Positions 10,651-23,622 of a stretch of DNA of 64,000 bases are shown here, piece after piece. The DNA is taken from the NCBI RefSeq assembly GCF_004078635.1, contig NZ_RZNB01000001.1:744001-808000 (forward strand), written 5' to 3'. Origin of the DNA: Labedella phragmitis (GTDB lineage Bacteria > Actinomycetota > Actinomycetes > Actinomycetales > Microbacteriaceae). How positions within the stretch are numbered: position 1 is the stretch's first letter; every line of letters starts with the position of its first letter. The translations under genes were made by a program, and so were the position numbers. The notes under the pieces are model-generated. The model had not been told where the DNA came from and did no database searches. It saw only the letters and a list, made by a program, of their open reading frames with translations.

Positions 10651-11393
10651 TCTCCGTGCATCGCTTCGTCGACCCGGCCGCGGTCGGCCGGGCGGCCGCC
10701 GATCTCGTCGATGCCGCCGTCCTCGAGCGGGGCGAGCGCGTCATCGGCCTCGCGACGGGCTCGTCCCCGCTCGAGACATACGCCGAACTCGTCCGCCGCC
10801 ATGGGGGCGACGCGACGAGCGCCTACCGCGACGTCGAGGCGTTCCTCCTCGACGAGTACATCGGTCTGCCCTCCGATCACCCGCAGCGCTATGCCGCCGT
10901 GATCCGGAGAGAATTCACGGACGCGATGGGGATCCCGTCCGGCCGGGTCCACGGTCCGGACGCCGACGCCGTCGACCTCGCGGAGGCGAGCCGCGCCTAC
11001 GACCGGACGATCGAGCGCTCGGGCGGAGTGGGGGTGCAGCTCCTCGGGCTCGGGTCGGACGGGCACATCGCGTTCAACGCGCCCGGCACGTCCTTCGACG
11101 AGCGGACCCATGTCGCGACGCTCGGTGGATCGACCCGGCGGGACAACGCGCGGTTCTTCGGCGGAGACATCGACGCGGTGCCGCGATCGGCGCTCTCGCA
11201 GGGGATCGCGACGATCCTCCGTGCACGCTCCATCGTCGTCATCGCGACGGGGGCGGGCAAGGCGCACATCGTCGCCCAGGTGCTCGCGAGTGGCCCGACC
11301 GAGGCCCTGCCCGCGACGGCGCTCCACGGACACGACGACGTCGTGCTGCTCGTGGACGCCGCCGCGGGCGTCCTCCTCGAGGGGCACGGCTGA
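10647..11393 (+). CDS. nagB: Glucosamine-6-phosphate deaminase family protein (NagB-like, altered triad)
   Basis: 248 aa, the usual bacterial NagB length. The family converts glucosamine-6-P to fructose-6-P and ammonia. Visible motifs are GLATGSSPLETY (34-45, phosphate loop), LLDEYIGL (67-74, D69 equivalent to the E. coli catalytic Asp72), and GLGSDGHIAFN (134-144, with D138 and H140 equivalent to Asp141 and His143). The Glu that follows as FNEP in well-studied NagB (E. coli Glu148, part of the triad) is Ala145 here (FNAP). The rest of the active-site scaffold is intact, so it may be a NagB paralogue with changed rate or substrate. ATG overlaps the permease stop by 4 nt. Confidence 0.85.
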   Translation: MISVHRFVDPAAVGRAAADLVDAAVLERGERVIGLATGSSPLETYAELVRRHGGDATSAYRDVEAFLLDEYIGLPSDHPQRYAAVIRREFTDAMGIPSGRVHGPDADAVDLAEASRAYDRTIERSGGVGVQLLGLGSDGHIAFNAPGTSFDERTHVATLGGSTRRDNARFFGGDIDAVPRSALSQGIATILRARSIVVIATGAGKAHIVAQVLASGPTEALPATALHGHDDVVLLVDAAAGVLLEGHG

Positions 11394-11417
11394 TCCGACG
11401 CCCTCAGAGACGGCGGA

Positions 11418-11570
11418 TCACCGGGGCGAGTCGTGGCGGGTGACGGCGTCGCTCCCGCCGTCCACGAAGACGACCTGCCCGCAGAGGTGCGGGTTCTCCT
11501 CGCTCACGAGCCACGCGAGGAGCTTCGCGGGCACGTCGGCCCCCGCGAATCCACCGAGCGGGACGGGACA
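11418..11570 (-). pseudogene. C-terminal remnant of a short-chain dehydrogenase/reductase
   Basis: On the minus strand the frame reads a PLGGFAGADVPAKLLAWL segment followed by GQVVFVDGGSDAV and then a stop at 11418. This is the standard SDR C-terminus (the helix before the ITGQ-type turn, then VDGG). About 50 codons are recognisable. Upstream the similarity ends and the strand is occupied by marR (start 11595 on the other strand), so the Rossmann core and the active-site YxxxK are gone. A decayed gene next to a regulator that may once have controlled it. Confidence 0.72.
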
Positions 11571-11581
11571 GGCCGGACGAG

Positions 11582-11587
11582 TACCGT
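11582..11587 (+). promoter_or_regulatory. -10 hexamer of marR (leaderless)
   Basis: TACCGT, 7 nt before the marR ATG at 11595; no Shine-Dalgarno in between. It would give an mRNA beginning at the start codon. Confidence 0.5.
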
Positions 11588-11594
11588 TGACGCC

Positions 11595-12083
11595 ATGACA
11601 TCGAGCGAGGACCTGCACTACCGATCCGAGCTCGTCGAGTCGCTCACGCGCCTGCAGAACATCTGGTCCGACCCGGCCTTCGGACGCCGCATGGCGCGGG
11701 TCCGGGACCACGGCTTCTCCTCGATGGAGGTGCGGGTGCTCTGGACGATCGGATCGCGCGGCCCCATGCGGGGATCCGTCCTCGCCGAACTCATCGGCAC
11801 AGGGGCTCCGACCGTGAGCAAGACCGTCGCGAAGCTCGAGCAGCGAGGGCTCGTCGTGCGCGATCGCGACGCGCATGACGCGCGCGCCCACGACGTGGGA
11901 CTCACCGACGATGGCCGCCGACTCGCGCACGAGCTCTATGCCGCGGGCGACGACATGATGGACGAACTGCTCGCGGGCTGGGACGAGGCCGACATCGTCG
12001 CATTCACGGGGTACGTCGCGCGGCTCGTCGACCGCGCGCAATCGTTCTCGGACTCGCTCGACGCGTCCCGCCCGTCCGCCTGA
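11595..12083 (+). CDS. MarR family transcriptional regulator
   Basis: 162-aa winged-helix regulator. The HTH region (about residues 45-100) reads MRGSVLAELIGTGAPTVSKT with the wing QRGLVVRDRDAHDARAHDVG, and the ends are helical for dimerisation. The start is chosen from the leaderless -10 (TACCGT) 7 nt upstream; longer in-frame starts would run into the SDR remnant on the other strand. Divergent from that remnant, so the original target may be lost. Ligand unknown. Confidence 0.9.
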   Translation: MTSSEDLHYRSELVESLTRLQNIWSDPAFGRRMARVRDHGFSSMEVRVLWTIGSRGPMRGSVLAELIGTGAPTVSKTVAKLEQRGLVVRDRDAHDARAHDVGLTDDGRRLAHELYAAGDDMMDELLAGWDEADIVAFTGYVARLVDRAQSFSDSLDASRPSA

Positions 12084-12141
12084 CGAACTCGCCTGCCGTG
12101 CGTCCGCTCGCGCCGGCCGACCGTCATCCGCGCGAGCCCCC

Positions 12142-12147
12142 TACGCT
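12142..12147 (+). promoter_or_regulatory. -10 hexamer of the methyltransferase gene (leaderless)
   Basis: TACGCT followed by exactly 6 nt (GAGGGG) and ATG at 12154. The GAGGGG run is too close to the ATG to act as a normal Shine-Dalgarno. Confidence 0.5.
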
Positions 12148-12153
12148 GAGGGG

Positions 12154-13281
12154 ATGCCCTCCTTCGACTTCGACGCGCTCCGACGCTTCCCCGACGTGGA
12201 GGCGCCCGACCTCGTGGCCGTCGACGCGACCGACAGGCTGCTGCTCGACGAGGCTGCGACGGCGCTCGCCGAAGCCGGGCCGGGTGAAGTCGCCGTCATC
12301 GGGGACCACTACGGCGCGATAGCCCTCGGCGCCGTCGCCCTGCACGGGGCACGAGCGGTACGGGTTCATCAGGACGCACTGTCGGGGGAGCTGGCGCTCG
12401 CGCGGAACGCACAGGTGGCCGGGCTCGACGGCGAGGTGCGATCGCTCCCTCTCGACGTGGCGCTCACGCGTGGCGCTCGAGTCGTGCTCGCGCAACTGCC
12501 GCGATCGCTCGACGCCCTCGACGAGATCGCGGGACTCGTCGCCCGTACCGCGGAACCCGATGTGGTCCTCCTCGCCGGCGGTCGCGTCAAGCACATGACG
12601 CGCGGGATGAACGACGTCCTCGCACGGTACTTCGAGGACGTCTCCGCGACCCTCGGGCGTCAGAAGTCGCGAGCTCTCGTCGCCCGATCGCCGCGGGCCG
12701 ACGCCGCCGGACGGTCCTGGCCGGTGCGCGCGCACGACGACGCGCTCGACCTCGAGATCCGGTCCTTCGGCGCCGCCTTCGCGGGTGCACGCGTGGACGT
12801 CGGCACACGCTTCCTCCTCGAGTCGTTGCCCCGCATGGCGCCGGAGGCCCGCGTCGCACTCGACCTCGGCTCGGGCACGGGCGTCATCGCGACCGTGCTC
12901 GCGCGGTCCCGACCGGGACTGCGGGTGATCGCGAGCGACCAGTCGGCGTCCGCCGTCGATTCGACGCGTGCGACCGCCGAGGCCAACGGCGTGGCCGAGC
13001 GGATCGAGGTCGTCAGGGACGATGCGGCATCGGCGCTCGCGGACGGTTCGGTCGACCTCGTCGTCCTCAACCCTCCGTTCCACATCGGCAACGCGGTGCA
13101 CGGAGGGATCGCGGAGAAGCTCTTCGTCGCCGCCGGTCGGGTGCTCGTCCCGGGAGGGGAACTGTGGACGGTGTGGAACTCTGGTCTGCGCTACCGGGAT
13201 ACCCTCGAACGCCACGTCGGCCCGACGGAGCAGATCGCCCGGAACGCCACCTTCACGGTCACGGTGTCCCGCCGCCGCTGA
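12154..13281 (+). CDS. RsmC/RlmG-type class I SAM-dependent methyltransferase
   Basis: 375 aa in two halves. The N-terminal half (about 1-190) is a degenerate methyltransferase-like domain without a SAM loop. The C-terminal half carries motif I VALDLGSGTGVIA (234-246) and the N6/N2-type catalytic motif NPPFH (306-310). This arrangement is that of the 16S/23S rRNA guanine-N2 methyltransferases RsmC and RlmG, so an rRNA target is likely but the site is not. Start chosen by the leaderless -10 six nt upstream. Confidence 0.82.
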   Translation: MPSFDFDALRRFPDVEAPDLVAVDATDRLLLDEAATALAEAGPGEVAVIGDHYGAIALGAVALHGARAVRVHQDALSGELALARNAQVAGLDGEVRSLPLDVALTRGARVVLAQLPRSLDALDEIAGLVARTAEPDVVLLAGGRVKHMTRGMNDVLARYFEDVSATLGRQKSRALVARSPRADAAGRSWPVRAHDDALDLEIRSFGAAFAGARVDVGTRFLLESLPRMAPEARVALDLGSGTGVIATVLARSRPGLRVIASDQSASAVDSTRATAEANGVAERIEVVRDDAASALADGSVDLVVLNPPFHIGNAVHGGIAEKLFVAAGRVLVPGGELWTVWNSGLRYRDTLERHVGPTEQIARNATFTVTVSRRR

Positions 13282-13383
13282 GCGGTCCCTCGTGGGATCC
13301 GCCTCGCGGAGGACGATCCGGGGTGCGGTCGGTCGATAATCTGACCGCGGTCATCAGGCCGACCGCGGCCATCAGGGGGAGAC

Positions 13384-14253
13384 ATGCCGAGATTCACGCC
13401 GCTCGAGCAGCGCATCGACGCGCTCGCGCATCGCCTCCTCGCTGAAGCGCCCGAGCATGGCGCTCGGGCCCGACTCGTCGAGTTCCTCGTCTTCGGGGCG
13501 AAGCAGGCGTGGGCGTGCGTCTTCGGGGCTCTCCTCCTCGTCGCGATCGTCGCCGCGCGGCTCTGGTACCCGGACGACGCCGCGATCGCTCGCAACGACG
13601 CCCTCGTGATTGCGGCCCTCGCGATCCAGGTGTTCATGCTCGTGGCTCGGCTCGAGTCCGGCCGAGAGCTCTGGGTGATCGTGCTCTTCCACGTGGTCGG
13701 CACGATCATGGAGCTGTTCAAGACCGACGTCGGCTCCTGGAGCTACGACGAGGGCGGCGTCCTCCACATCGGTGCCGTTCCGCTGTTCAGCGGTTTCATG
13801 TACGCGGCCGTCGGCTCGTACATGGTGCGGGTCTACCGGTTGTTCGACCTACGCTTCGCGCGCTATCCGCGCGTCTGGGGCACAGCGCTCGTGGCGGGGC
13901 TCATCTACGTCAACTTCTTCACCCACCACTTCGTGTGGGACGCCCGGTGGCTCCTGCTCGCGGGCATCGTCGTCCTGTACGCGCGGACGATCATGCACTT
14001 CCGTGTGTTCCGCTCCACGTTCCGGATGCCGATCCTGCTGGCCTTCCTGCTCGTCGCGATCTTCATCTGGCTCGCCGAGAACATCGCGACGGCGGCCGGC
14101 GCCTGGATCTACCCGCACCAGGAGACGGGGTGGGAGATGGTGCCGGTCACCAAACTCGTCGCCTGGTTCCTCCTGATGATGATCTCGGTGGTCCTCGTCA
14201 CGTTCGTCTATCCGCCGAGGGAACCGACGGCCCCGCCGCCCGACGACCGCTGA
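13384..14253 (+). CDS. DUF817 family integral membrane protein
   Basis: 289-aa polytopic membrane protein with about seven to eight hydrophobic helices from residue 36 on. Conserved-looking polar motifs inside the membrane region are FHVVGTIMELFKTDVGSW (about 101-118), the YVNFFTHHFVWD segment and WLAENIATAAGAWIYP near the C-terminus. It matches my memory of DUF817, whose function is unknown. GGGGGAG lies just upstream of ATG (13375-13381). Convergent with terC, with a strong shared terminator. Confidence 0.82.
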   Translation: MPRFTPLEQRIDALAHRLLAEAPEHGARARLVEFLVFGAKQAWACVFGALLLVAIVAARLWYPDDAAIARNDALVIAALAIQVFMLVARLESGRELWVIVLFHVVGTIMELFKTDVGSWSYDEGGVLHIGAVPLFSGFMYAAVGSYMVRVYRLFDLRFARYPRVWGTALVAGLIYVNFFTHHFVWDARWLLLAGIVVLYARTIMHFRVFRSTFRMPILLAFLLVAIFIWLAENIATAAGAWIYPHQETGWEMVPVTKLVAWFLLMMISVVLVTFVYPPREPTAPPPDDR

Positions 14254-14284
14254 ACGTCCGTCGGCGTCGCGCGCGGGACACGAA

Positions 14285-14326
14285 ACGGGCCGAGGGCCGC
14301 ACGGAATCGTGCGGCCCTCGGCCCGT
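14285..14326. terminator. Bidirectional terminator hairpin
   Basis: A perfect 19-bp stem (14285-14303 with 14308-14326) with a GAAT loop between the convergent DUF817 and terC genes. Very GC-rich, no T-tract on either side. Confidence 0.85.
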
Positions 14327-14346
14327 CCGGTTCCGGCTCGAACGCG

Positions 14347-15372
14347 CTAGCGGTCGATGGACGCCTCGGCGATCTCGCGCTCATCCTCCCCCGTGGGAGG
14401 ACCGGCGTGACCCTGACCGCGCGTCGTGGCGAGGCTCGCGACGGTCGCGACCGCGATCGTCGCGCCGATGAAGAGCAACGAGAACCAGATCGGGATCTCG
14501 GGCGCCCAGAGCATCGGCTCGCCTCCGTTGATGAAGGGCAACTCGTTGACGTGCATGGCGTGGAGCACGAGCTTCACACCGATGAAGGCGAGGATGACCG
14601 CGAGGCCCTGAGCGAGGTAGACGAGACGCTCGAGCAGCCCACCGATGAGGAAGAACAACTGCCGCAGCCCCATGAGCGCGAAGGCGTTCGCGGTGAAGAC
14701 GATGTACGCCTCCTCGGTGAGACCGTAGATCGCGGGGATCGAGTCGACGGCGAAGACGAGGTCGATGACGCCGATCGCGATGATCACGAGGAGCATCGGT
14801 GTGAAGAACCGCTTGCCGTCGACCTTCACCGCGATGCGGTCGCGGTGGTAGGCGTCCGTGATCGGGAGGATGCGTCGCGCGAGCTTCACGGCGCGACCGT
14901 TGGCCGGGTCGCTCTCGTGGCTGCTGAACGCCTGACGGTAGGCCAGCACGAGGAGGAGAGCCCCGAAGATGTAGAAGATCCAGGAGAAGTTGTCGATGAG
15001 TGTGGCCCCCACGGCGATGAAGATGCCGCGGAGGACGAGGGCGATGACGATACCGATCATCAGGACCTTCTGCTGGTACGCCTTCGGCACGGCGAATCCG
15101 CTCACGACGATCAGGAAGACGAACAGGTTGTCGATCGAGAGGGCCTTCTCGGTGAGGTAGCCGGCGAAGTACTCGCCGCCGAACCCCCAGCCCGAGACGA
15201 CGCCGATGCCGACGCCGAAGAGGAGGGCGAGACCGATGTAGAAGGCCGACCATCGGGCGGACTCGCCGATGCTCGGTTCGTGCGGCTTGCGGACGTGCGC
15301 GAAGAACTCGTACACGAAGAAGGCGATGGTGACGGCGATGGTGATCAGCCAGACGGCAGGGGTGACGTTCAC
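14347..15372 (-). CDS. TerC family membrane protein (probable Mn2+ exporter)
   Basis: 341-aa TerC/Alx family protein with about nine TM helices. The N-terminal YEFFAHVRKPHEPS loop, the LSIDNLFVFLIVVSGFAVP segment and FAVDSIPAIYGLTEEAYIVF with its acidic membrane residues are family hallmarks. Members export Mn2+ or assist metalation of exported proteins. The start is taken as GTG 15372, with GGAG about 10 nt upstream; an in-frame ATG at 15417 would add 15 residues but falls inside the proposed riboswitch. The gene lies behind a candidate yybP-ykoY element, fitting manganese control. Confidence 0.9.
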   Translation of the reverse strand: MNVTPAVWLITIAVTIAFFVYEFFAHVRKPHEPSIGESARWSAFYIGLALLFGVGIGVVSGWGFGGEYFAGYLTEKALSIDNLFVFLIVVSGFAVPKAYQQKVLMIGIVIALVLRGIFIAVGATLIDNFSWIFYIFGALLLVLAYRQAFSSHESDPANGRAVKLARRILPITDAYHRDRIAVKVDGKRFFTPMLLVIIAIGVIDLVFAVDSIPAIYGLTEEAYIVFTANAFALMGLRQLFFLIGGLLERLVYLAQGLAVILAFIGVKLVLHAMHVNELPFINGGEPMLWAPEIPIWFSLLFIGATIAVATVASLATTRGQGHAGPPTGEDEREIAEASIDR

Positions 15373-15399
15373 GTGGGGGGTCTCCGTTGGGTCGACGAA

Positions 15400-15541
15400 T
15401 GAGGACCAAAGTCTCATCCGCCCCCGGCTCGCGACGGCGGCGTGCCGCTTCTCGAGCGATGTTCGGAGGCCGGCGTTCCGGGACCCGGCGATGGGTCCGT
15501 ATTGACGAAAACGCCGGAGGTGGATTACTCCCCTTGCGGCA
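15400..15541 (-). promoter_or_regulatory. Candidate yybP-ykoY manganese riboswitch upstream of terC
   Basis: On the minus strand the leader starts with GCAAGGGGAGTA (15538-15527), the hallmark 5' motif of yybP-ykoY aptamers. It continues through a CGTCAATACGGACCC segment and a GGTCCCGGAACGCCGGCC segment (the internal strands) to ATGAGACTTTGG near 15417-15406, which can fold as a hairpin with TCCTCAT. TerC/Alx is one of the best established targets of this Mn2+ riboswitch class. A TACCGT hexamer just upstream (15552-15547) may be the -10. Boundaries are approximate. Confidence 0.7.
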
Positions 15542-15619
15542 ACCACGGTAGGGATCCAACCTGAGCGATCGCCCGGAGCAGTGGCCGGTCGTCGACGTGC
15601 ATCCGGGGTGGCACCGTGA

Positions 15620-15625
15620 CAGGCT
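15620..15625 (+). promoter_or_regulatory. -10 hexamer of clpS (leaderless)
   Basis: CAGGCT with a 6-nt gap to the GTG of clpS at 15632. The first base departs from TANNNT, but the spacing equals that of the other leaderless starts here. Confidence 0.42.
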
Positions 15626-15631
15626 TGAGGG

Positions 15632-15934
15632 GTGACCCACACCCTCTCCGACACCGACCTCTCGAGGAGCGCCGAACTCCGCGACGAGTCGGCGCTCGCG
15701 TCGCCGTGGGTCACGATCGTCTGGAACGACCCGGTCAACCTGATGTCCTACGTCTCCTTCGTCTTCCGGAGCTACTTCGGCTTCTCCCGTGGCGAGGCCG
15801 AGCGCCTCATGCTGCTCGTGCACAACGATGGTCGAGCGGTCGTCGCGACCGGGAATCGCGAGGAGATGGAGCGGCACGTCGAGGCGATGCACGGGTACGG
15901 CTTGTGGGCGAGCATCGCGAAGGCCGACGCGTGA
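15632..15934 (+). CDS. clpS: ATP-dependent Clp protease adaptor ClpS
   Basis: 100-aa N-end-rule adaptor that delivers substrates to ClpCP. The N-degron pocket is visible: [16 protein letters not shown] (30-45) with N32/D33, then the [12 protein letters not shown] segment and [17 protein letters not shown] at the C-terminus. GTG start, leaderless context. The stop overlaps the DUF2017 gene start by 4 nt, a conserved actinobacterial pair. Confidence 0.96.
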   Translation: MTHTLSDTDLSRSAELRDESALASPWVTIVWNDPVNLMSYVSFVFRSYFGFSRGEAERLMLLVHNDGRAVVATGNREEMERHVEAMHGYGLWASIAKADA

Positions 15935-16527
15935 GCGCCTTCCTCGCGACGACGGACGGCCGGGTCCTCGCGCACTTCGACGAGTCGGAACTCGAGGTTC
16001 TCTTGTCCTTGTCTCGGCAGTTCTGCGCGCTCCTCGCGGATGTCGGGAATCCCTCCCAGCTCCTCGATCCCGCCATCGCGCGTTTGTTCCCCGACGCCTA
16101 CCGTGACGATGCCGCGGCGTCGAACGAGTTCCGGCGCTACACGCAGCACGACCTCGCGGCTCGCAAGGTCGAGACGGCGGAGCGTGTGCAGGCTGCGCTC
16201 GCCGATACGGCGGAACGGTCGGTCGGCGTCGTCCTGCCGGATGGCCGGGAGGGGATCGCGTTGAGTGTCGAGGACGGTTGGTCCTGGCTGCGGCACCTCA
16301 CCGATCTCCGCTTGACCCTCGCCGCCCGGCTGGGTGTCGTCGACGACGCCGCCGCTTTCGACGAGGAGCCCGACCCCGAGGCGCTCTCCGAGGAGGAGCT
16401 GCTCACGCGCAGTCTCTTCGACTGGGTCGGGTACGTGCAGGAGCTCCTCGTCGCGGCGCTCGAGGACGTCGTCGACGCGGGATCGACGAGCGCGGACGAA
16501 TCCGGCCCGGCGTCCACGGGCCGGTGA
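15931..16527 (+). CDS. DUF2017 family protein
   Basis: 198-aa cytosolic protein translated from GTG 15931 in a GTGA overlap with clpS. It contains the [20 protein letters not shown] helix and a central [22 protein letters not shown] segment; the second half is an alpha-helical acidic stretch. DUF2017 proteins sit beside clpS throughout actinobacteria, so a role linked to Clp proteolysis is plausible but not shown. Confidence 0.85.
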   Translation: MSAFLATTDGRVLAHFDESELEVLLSLSRQFCALLADVGNPSQLLDPAIARLFPDAYRDDAAASNEFRRYTQHDLAARKVETAERVQAALADTAERSVGVVLPDGREGIALSVEDGWSWLRHLTDLRLTLAARLGVVDDAAAFDEEPDPEALSEEELLTRSLFDWVGYVQELLVAALEDVVDAGSTSADESGPASTGR

Positions 16528-16538
16528 TCCCTGCCCCG

Positions 16539-16544
16539 TAGCCT
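16539..16544 (+). promoter_or_regulatory. -10 hexamer of the glycosyltransferase gene
   Basis: TAGCCT 9 nt upstream of ATG 16554. GGAGG lies between (16545-16549) but would be at the mRNA 5' edge, so a leaderless or nearly leaderless transcript is likely. Confidence 0.45.
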
Positions 16545-16553
16545 GGAGGCATC

Positions 16554-17759
16554 ATGCACATCCTGATGCTGAGTGACCAGCACGCCGAGTCGGCCGGGGG
16601 AGTGCAGGTCTCGATCCGCCTCCAGACGCGGTTCCTCGAGCGGGCCGGCCACACCGTGACGGTGTGCGCGCCGCGCATGCACGCACCCCATCGCACCGAC
16701 CCGCACGATGTGGACACGGCGTCCATCCCCATCACGTTCGACCGCGAGTACTCCGCGTCCTTCCCCGGGCCCTGGACGGACAAGGCGCTCGACCGCGCCA
16801 TGGCGGCGCGTCCTCGGGTGGACGTCGTTCACGTGCAGGCCGACTTCTGGCAAGCCGTCGTCGGGTACCGGTTCGCCGCGCGGCACGGGATCCCCGTCGT
16901 CCACTCCTTCCACAATCACGTCGAGTTCGGCATCGAGCAGGTGGTTCCAGCTCCGAGGCTCGCCGTCCGCGTGATGCTGTGGGCGCAGCGCCTGGTGCTT
17001 CGGCCCCGCCGGTCGGAGTTGCGACCGAGCGCCTGGAGCTTCCTCGACGAGTACGCGAAGAGGGCCTCGGCGCTCGTCGCGCCGAGCCGACACTTCGCGG
17101 AGCTGCTCGAGCGCAGGGGGATCGGCCCCGGCATCGAGGTCGTATCGACGGGCGTCGACGACGACCTCGTCGACGAGGTGACCGCCGCGGTCGTGCGCCC
17201 GTCAGCCGACCGTGCGCGACCCGTCTTCCTCTGGATGGGTCGGATGAGCGCGGAGAAGCGGCTCATGGAGTTCCTCGAGGCCGTGCGTCTCTCCGGTGCG
17301 GACGCGGAGTTCCGCTTGTACGGCGCCGGACTGCTGCTCGGGAAGGCCGAGTCGTTCGTCGCCCGCCACGGGTTGGGCGACAAGGTCGTGTTCGTGGGCC
17401 GAGTGCCGTACCGGGAATCACTCGAGGCGATGGCGCAGGCGGATGCACTCGTGCAGACGTCGATCGGTTTCGAGACGCAGGGGATGACCGTCTTCGAGGC
17501 GACCGTCGTCGGGACCCGCTCGATCGTGAGCGATCCGGCGATCGCGGCCGAGCTGCCCGACGGGTCGTACTGGCAGCCGAGGGATGGTTCCGTGCGCGCG
17601 CTCGCGGCCACGATCGCCGACGTGGCGGAGGCACTGCAGTCGGGTGACGGGGGTCGCGTGCCGCAGGGTGCGGGGACGGCGCTTCTTCAGAGCATGCAGA
17701 CGGAGCGCATGATCGGGATCTACGAGCGCGTCATCGCGGCCGGGCCCTCGAGTGCCTGA
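16554..17759 (+). CDS. GT4 family glycosyltransferase
   Basis: 401-aa GT-B fold transferase. The N-terminal acceptor domain opens with MHILMLSDQHAESAGGVQVS. The C-terminal nucleotide-sugar domain starts around 222 with FLWMGRMSAEKRLMEFLEAV and carries the donor-binding GFETQGMTVFEATVVGT segment, where Gln-Gly-Met replaces the more common EG(F/L). Such enzymes in actinobacteria make phospholipid or membrane glycolipid mannosides and glucosides; the acceptor is unknown. It stands alone before the rRNA operon. Confidence 0.88.
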   Translation: MHILMLSDQHAESAGGVQVSIRLQTRFLERAGHTVTVCAPRMHAPHRTDPHDVDTASIPITFDREYSASFPGPWTDKALDRAMAARPRVDVVHVQADFWQAVVGYRFAARHGIPVVHSFHNHVEFGIEQVVPAPRLAVRVMLWAQRLVLRPRRSELRPSAWSFLDEYAKRASALVAPSRHFAELLERRGIGPGIEVVSTGVDDDLVDEVTAAVVRPSADRARPVFLWMGRMSAEKRLMEFLEAVRLSGADAEFRLYGAGLLLGKAESFVARHGLGDKVVFVGRVPYRESLEAMAQADALVQTSIGFETQGMTVFEATVVGTRSIVSDPAIAAELPDGSYWQPRDGSVRALAATIADVAEALQSGDGGRVPQGAGTALLQSMQTERMIGIYERVIAAGPSSA

Positions 17760-17830
17760 TCCCGTCGGCGGGCACCCTTCCCCGTGTTTCCGCGGAACCG
17801 AGGCGCGACACGCCCGGGATGCAGGTGAAA

Positions 17831-17860
17831 TTTGCACGACTCCCGGAACCCACGTAATGT
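17831..17860 (+). promoter_or_regulatory. rRNA operon promoter P1 (candidate)
   Basis: TTTGCA (17831-17836), 18 nt, TAATGT (17855-17860). First of three near-consensus hexamer pairs in the 670-nt stretch between the glycosyltransferase gene and 16S rRNA. Confidence 0.55.
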
Positions 17861-17982
17861 CTTCCTTGTTGCCCCGAGCGGAACGGAAAGCGGGAAGCGG
17901 CGAGTGAGTGAAAAACTCACAGACCAGCTCAGCATCCGGACCCCATGTAGCAGCCACATCGAAGTCTAAAACGCTGATCCTC

Positions 17983-18011
17983 TTGTAGTGATCGCCTCAC
18001 ATGACTAAGAT
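17983..18011 (+). promoter_or_regulatory. rRNA operon promoter P2 (candidate)
   Basis: TTGTAG (17983-17988), 17 nt, TAAGAT (18006-18011). Optimal spacing; the region is AT-rich compared with the flanking genes. Confidence 0.55.
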
Positions 18012-18077
18012 AAAAAATCCACTCCCGGAGCAGTCAAATGCCCCACTCGAATGTCTCCATGTCATTCGGAAGCGAAT

Positions 18078-18105
18078 TTGACACAGCGAAATGAAGTGGT
18101 AGGTT
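18078..18105 (+). promoter_or_regulatory. rRNA operon promoter P3 (candidate)
   Basis: TTGACA (18078-18083), 16 nt, TAGGTT (18100-18105). It has the best -35 of the three and is the closest to 16S, giving a leader of about 320 nt. Confidence 0.6.
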
Positions 18106-18158
18106 AGGCAAGTTGCCTCGAACGGCTGCCGGAAGGCAAGCAGTCGGGAGCGCCCGAT

Positions 18159-18181
18159 CCTTGAGAACTCAACAGCGTGCA
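18159..18181 (+). promoter_or_regulatory. boxA-like antitermination element and 5' strand of the 16S processing stem
   Basis: CCTTGAGAACTCAACAG resembles actinobacterial rrn boxA. Its 3' part, CAACAGCGTGCA (18170-18181), is perfectly complementary to TGCACGCTGTTG in the 16S-23S spacer (20129-20140), so the two would form the long-range stem cut by RNase III to release 16S rRNA. Confidence 0.7.
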
Positions 18182-18432
18182 CAATGTCAAATGCCAAAAA
18201 CCTCGTGACTGTGTTCATCAGATTCAACTTCGTTGAGGACAGTGAACTGCACTGACGCAAGTCAGTCGTCGACCTCGGTCGGCGAGTCGTGAGATTCCTT
18301 TGGAAAAATATTGAACAACAAAGCAAGTCAGTAATGATTTGTTCTGTCAGTTTCGAACTCGTATCGCTCCTACCCATTCCGGTGGGACGGTACACAAAAT
18401 GTGCCGGACGTTCGCGTCCGTGCAAATAAACA

Positions 18433-23492
<5,060 letters not shown>

Positions 23493-23533
23493 TCACTACA
23501 CTCATACTGTTGTAAGGCTGGTATGAGTGGCCT

Positions 23534-23550
23534 GATGCCCGCGTCCACTG
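23534..23550 (+). other. 3' strand of the 23S processing stem
   Basis: GATGCCCGCGTCCACTG is complementary to CAGTGGACGCGAGCATC at 20251-20267 in 16 of 17 positions. The two strands bracket 23S rRNA and would form its RNase III processing helix. Confidence 0.75.
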
Positions 23551-23622
23551 AGTGGTTCTCGATGTACGGTCGAGAACTGATCTAGCTAACAGCTAGTACG
23601 TTCACTTTGATACATCAATAGT

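Noticed and set aside
12124-13215. Long minus-strand frame opposite the methyltransferase (and similar frames opposite tyrA, pyrG, recN and acs)
   Set aside because: Typical antisense shadow frames of GC-rich genes; their products are Arg/Asp-rich without domains and the opposite frames carry clear families.
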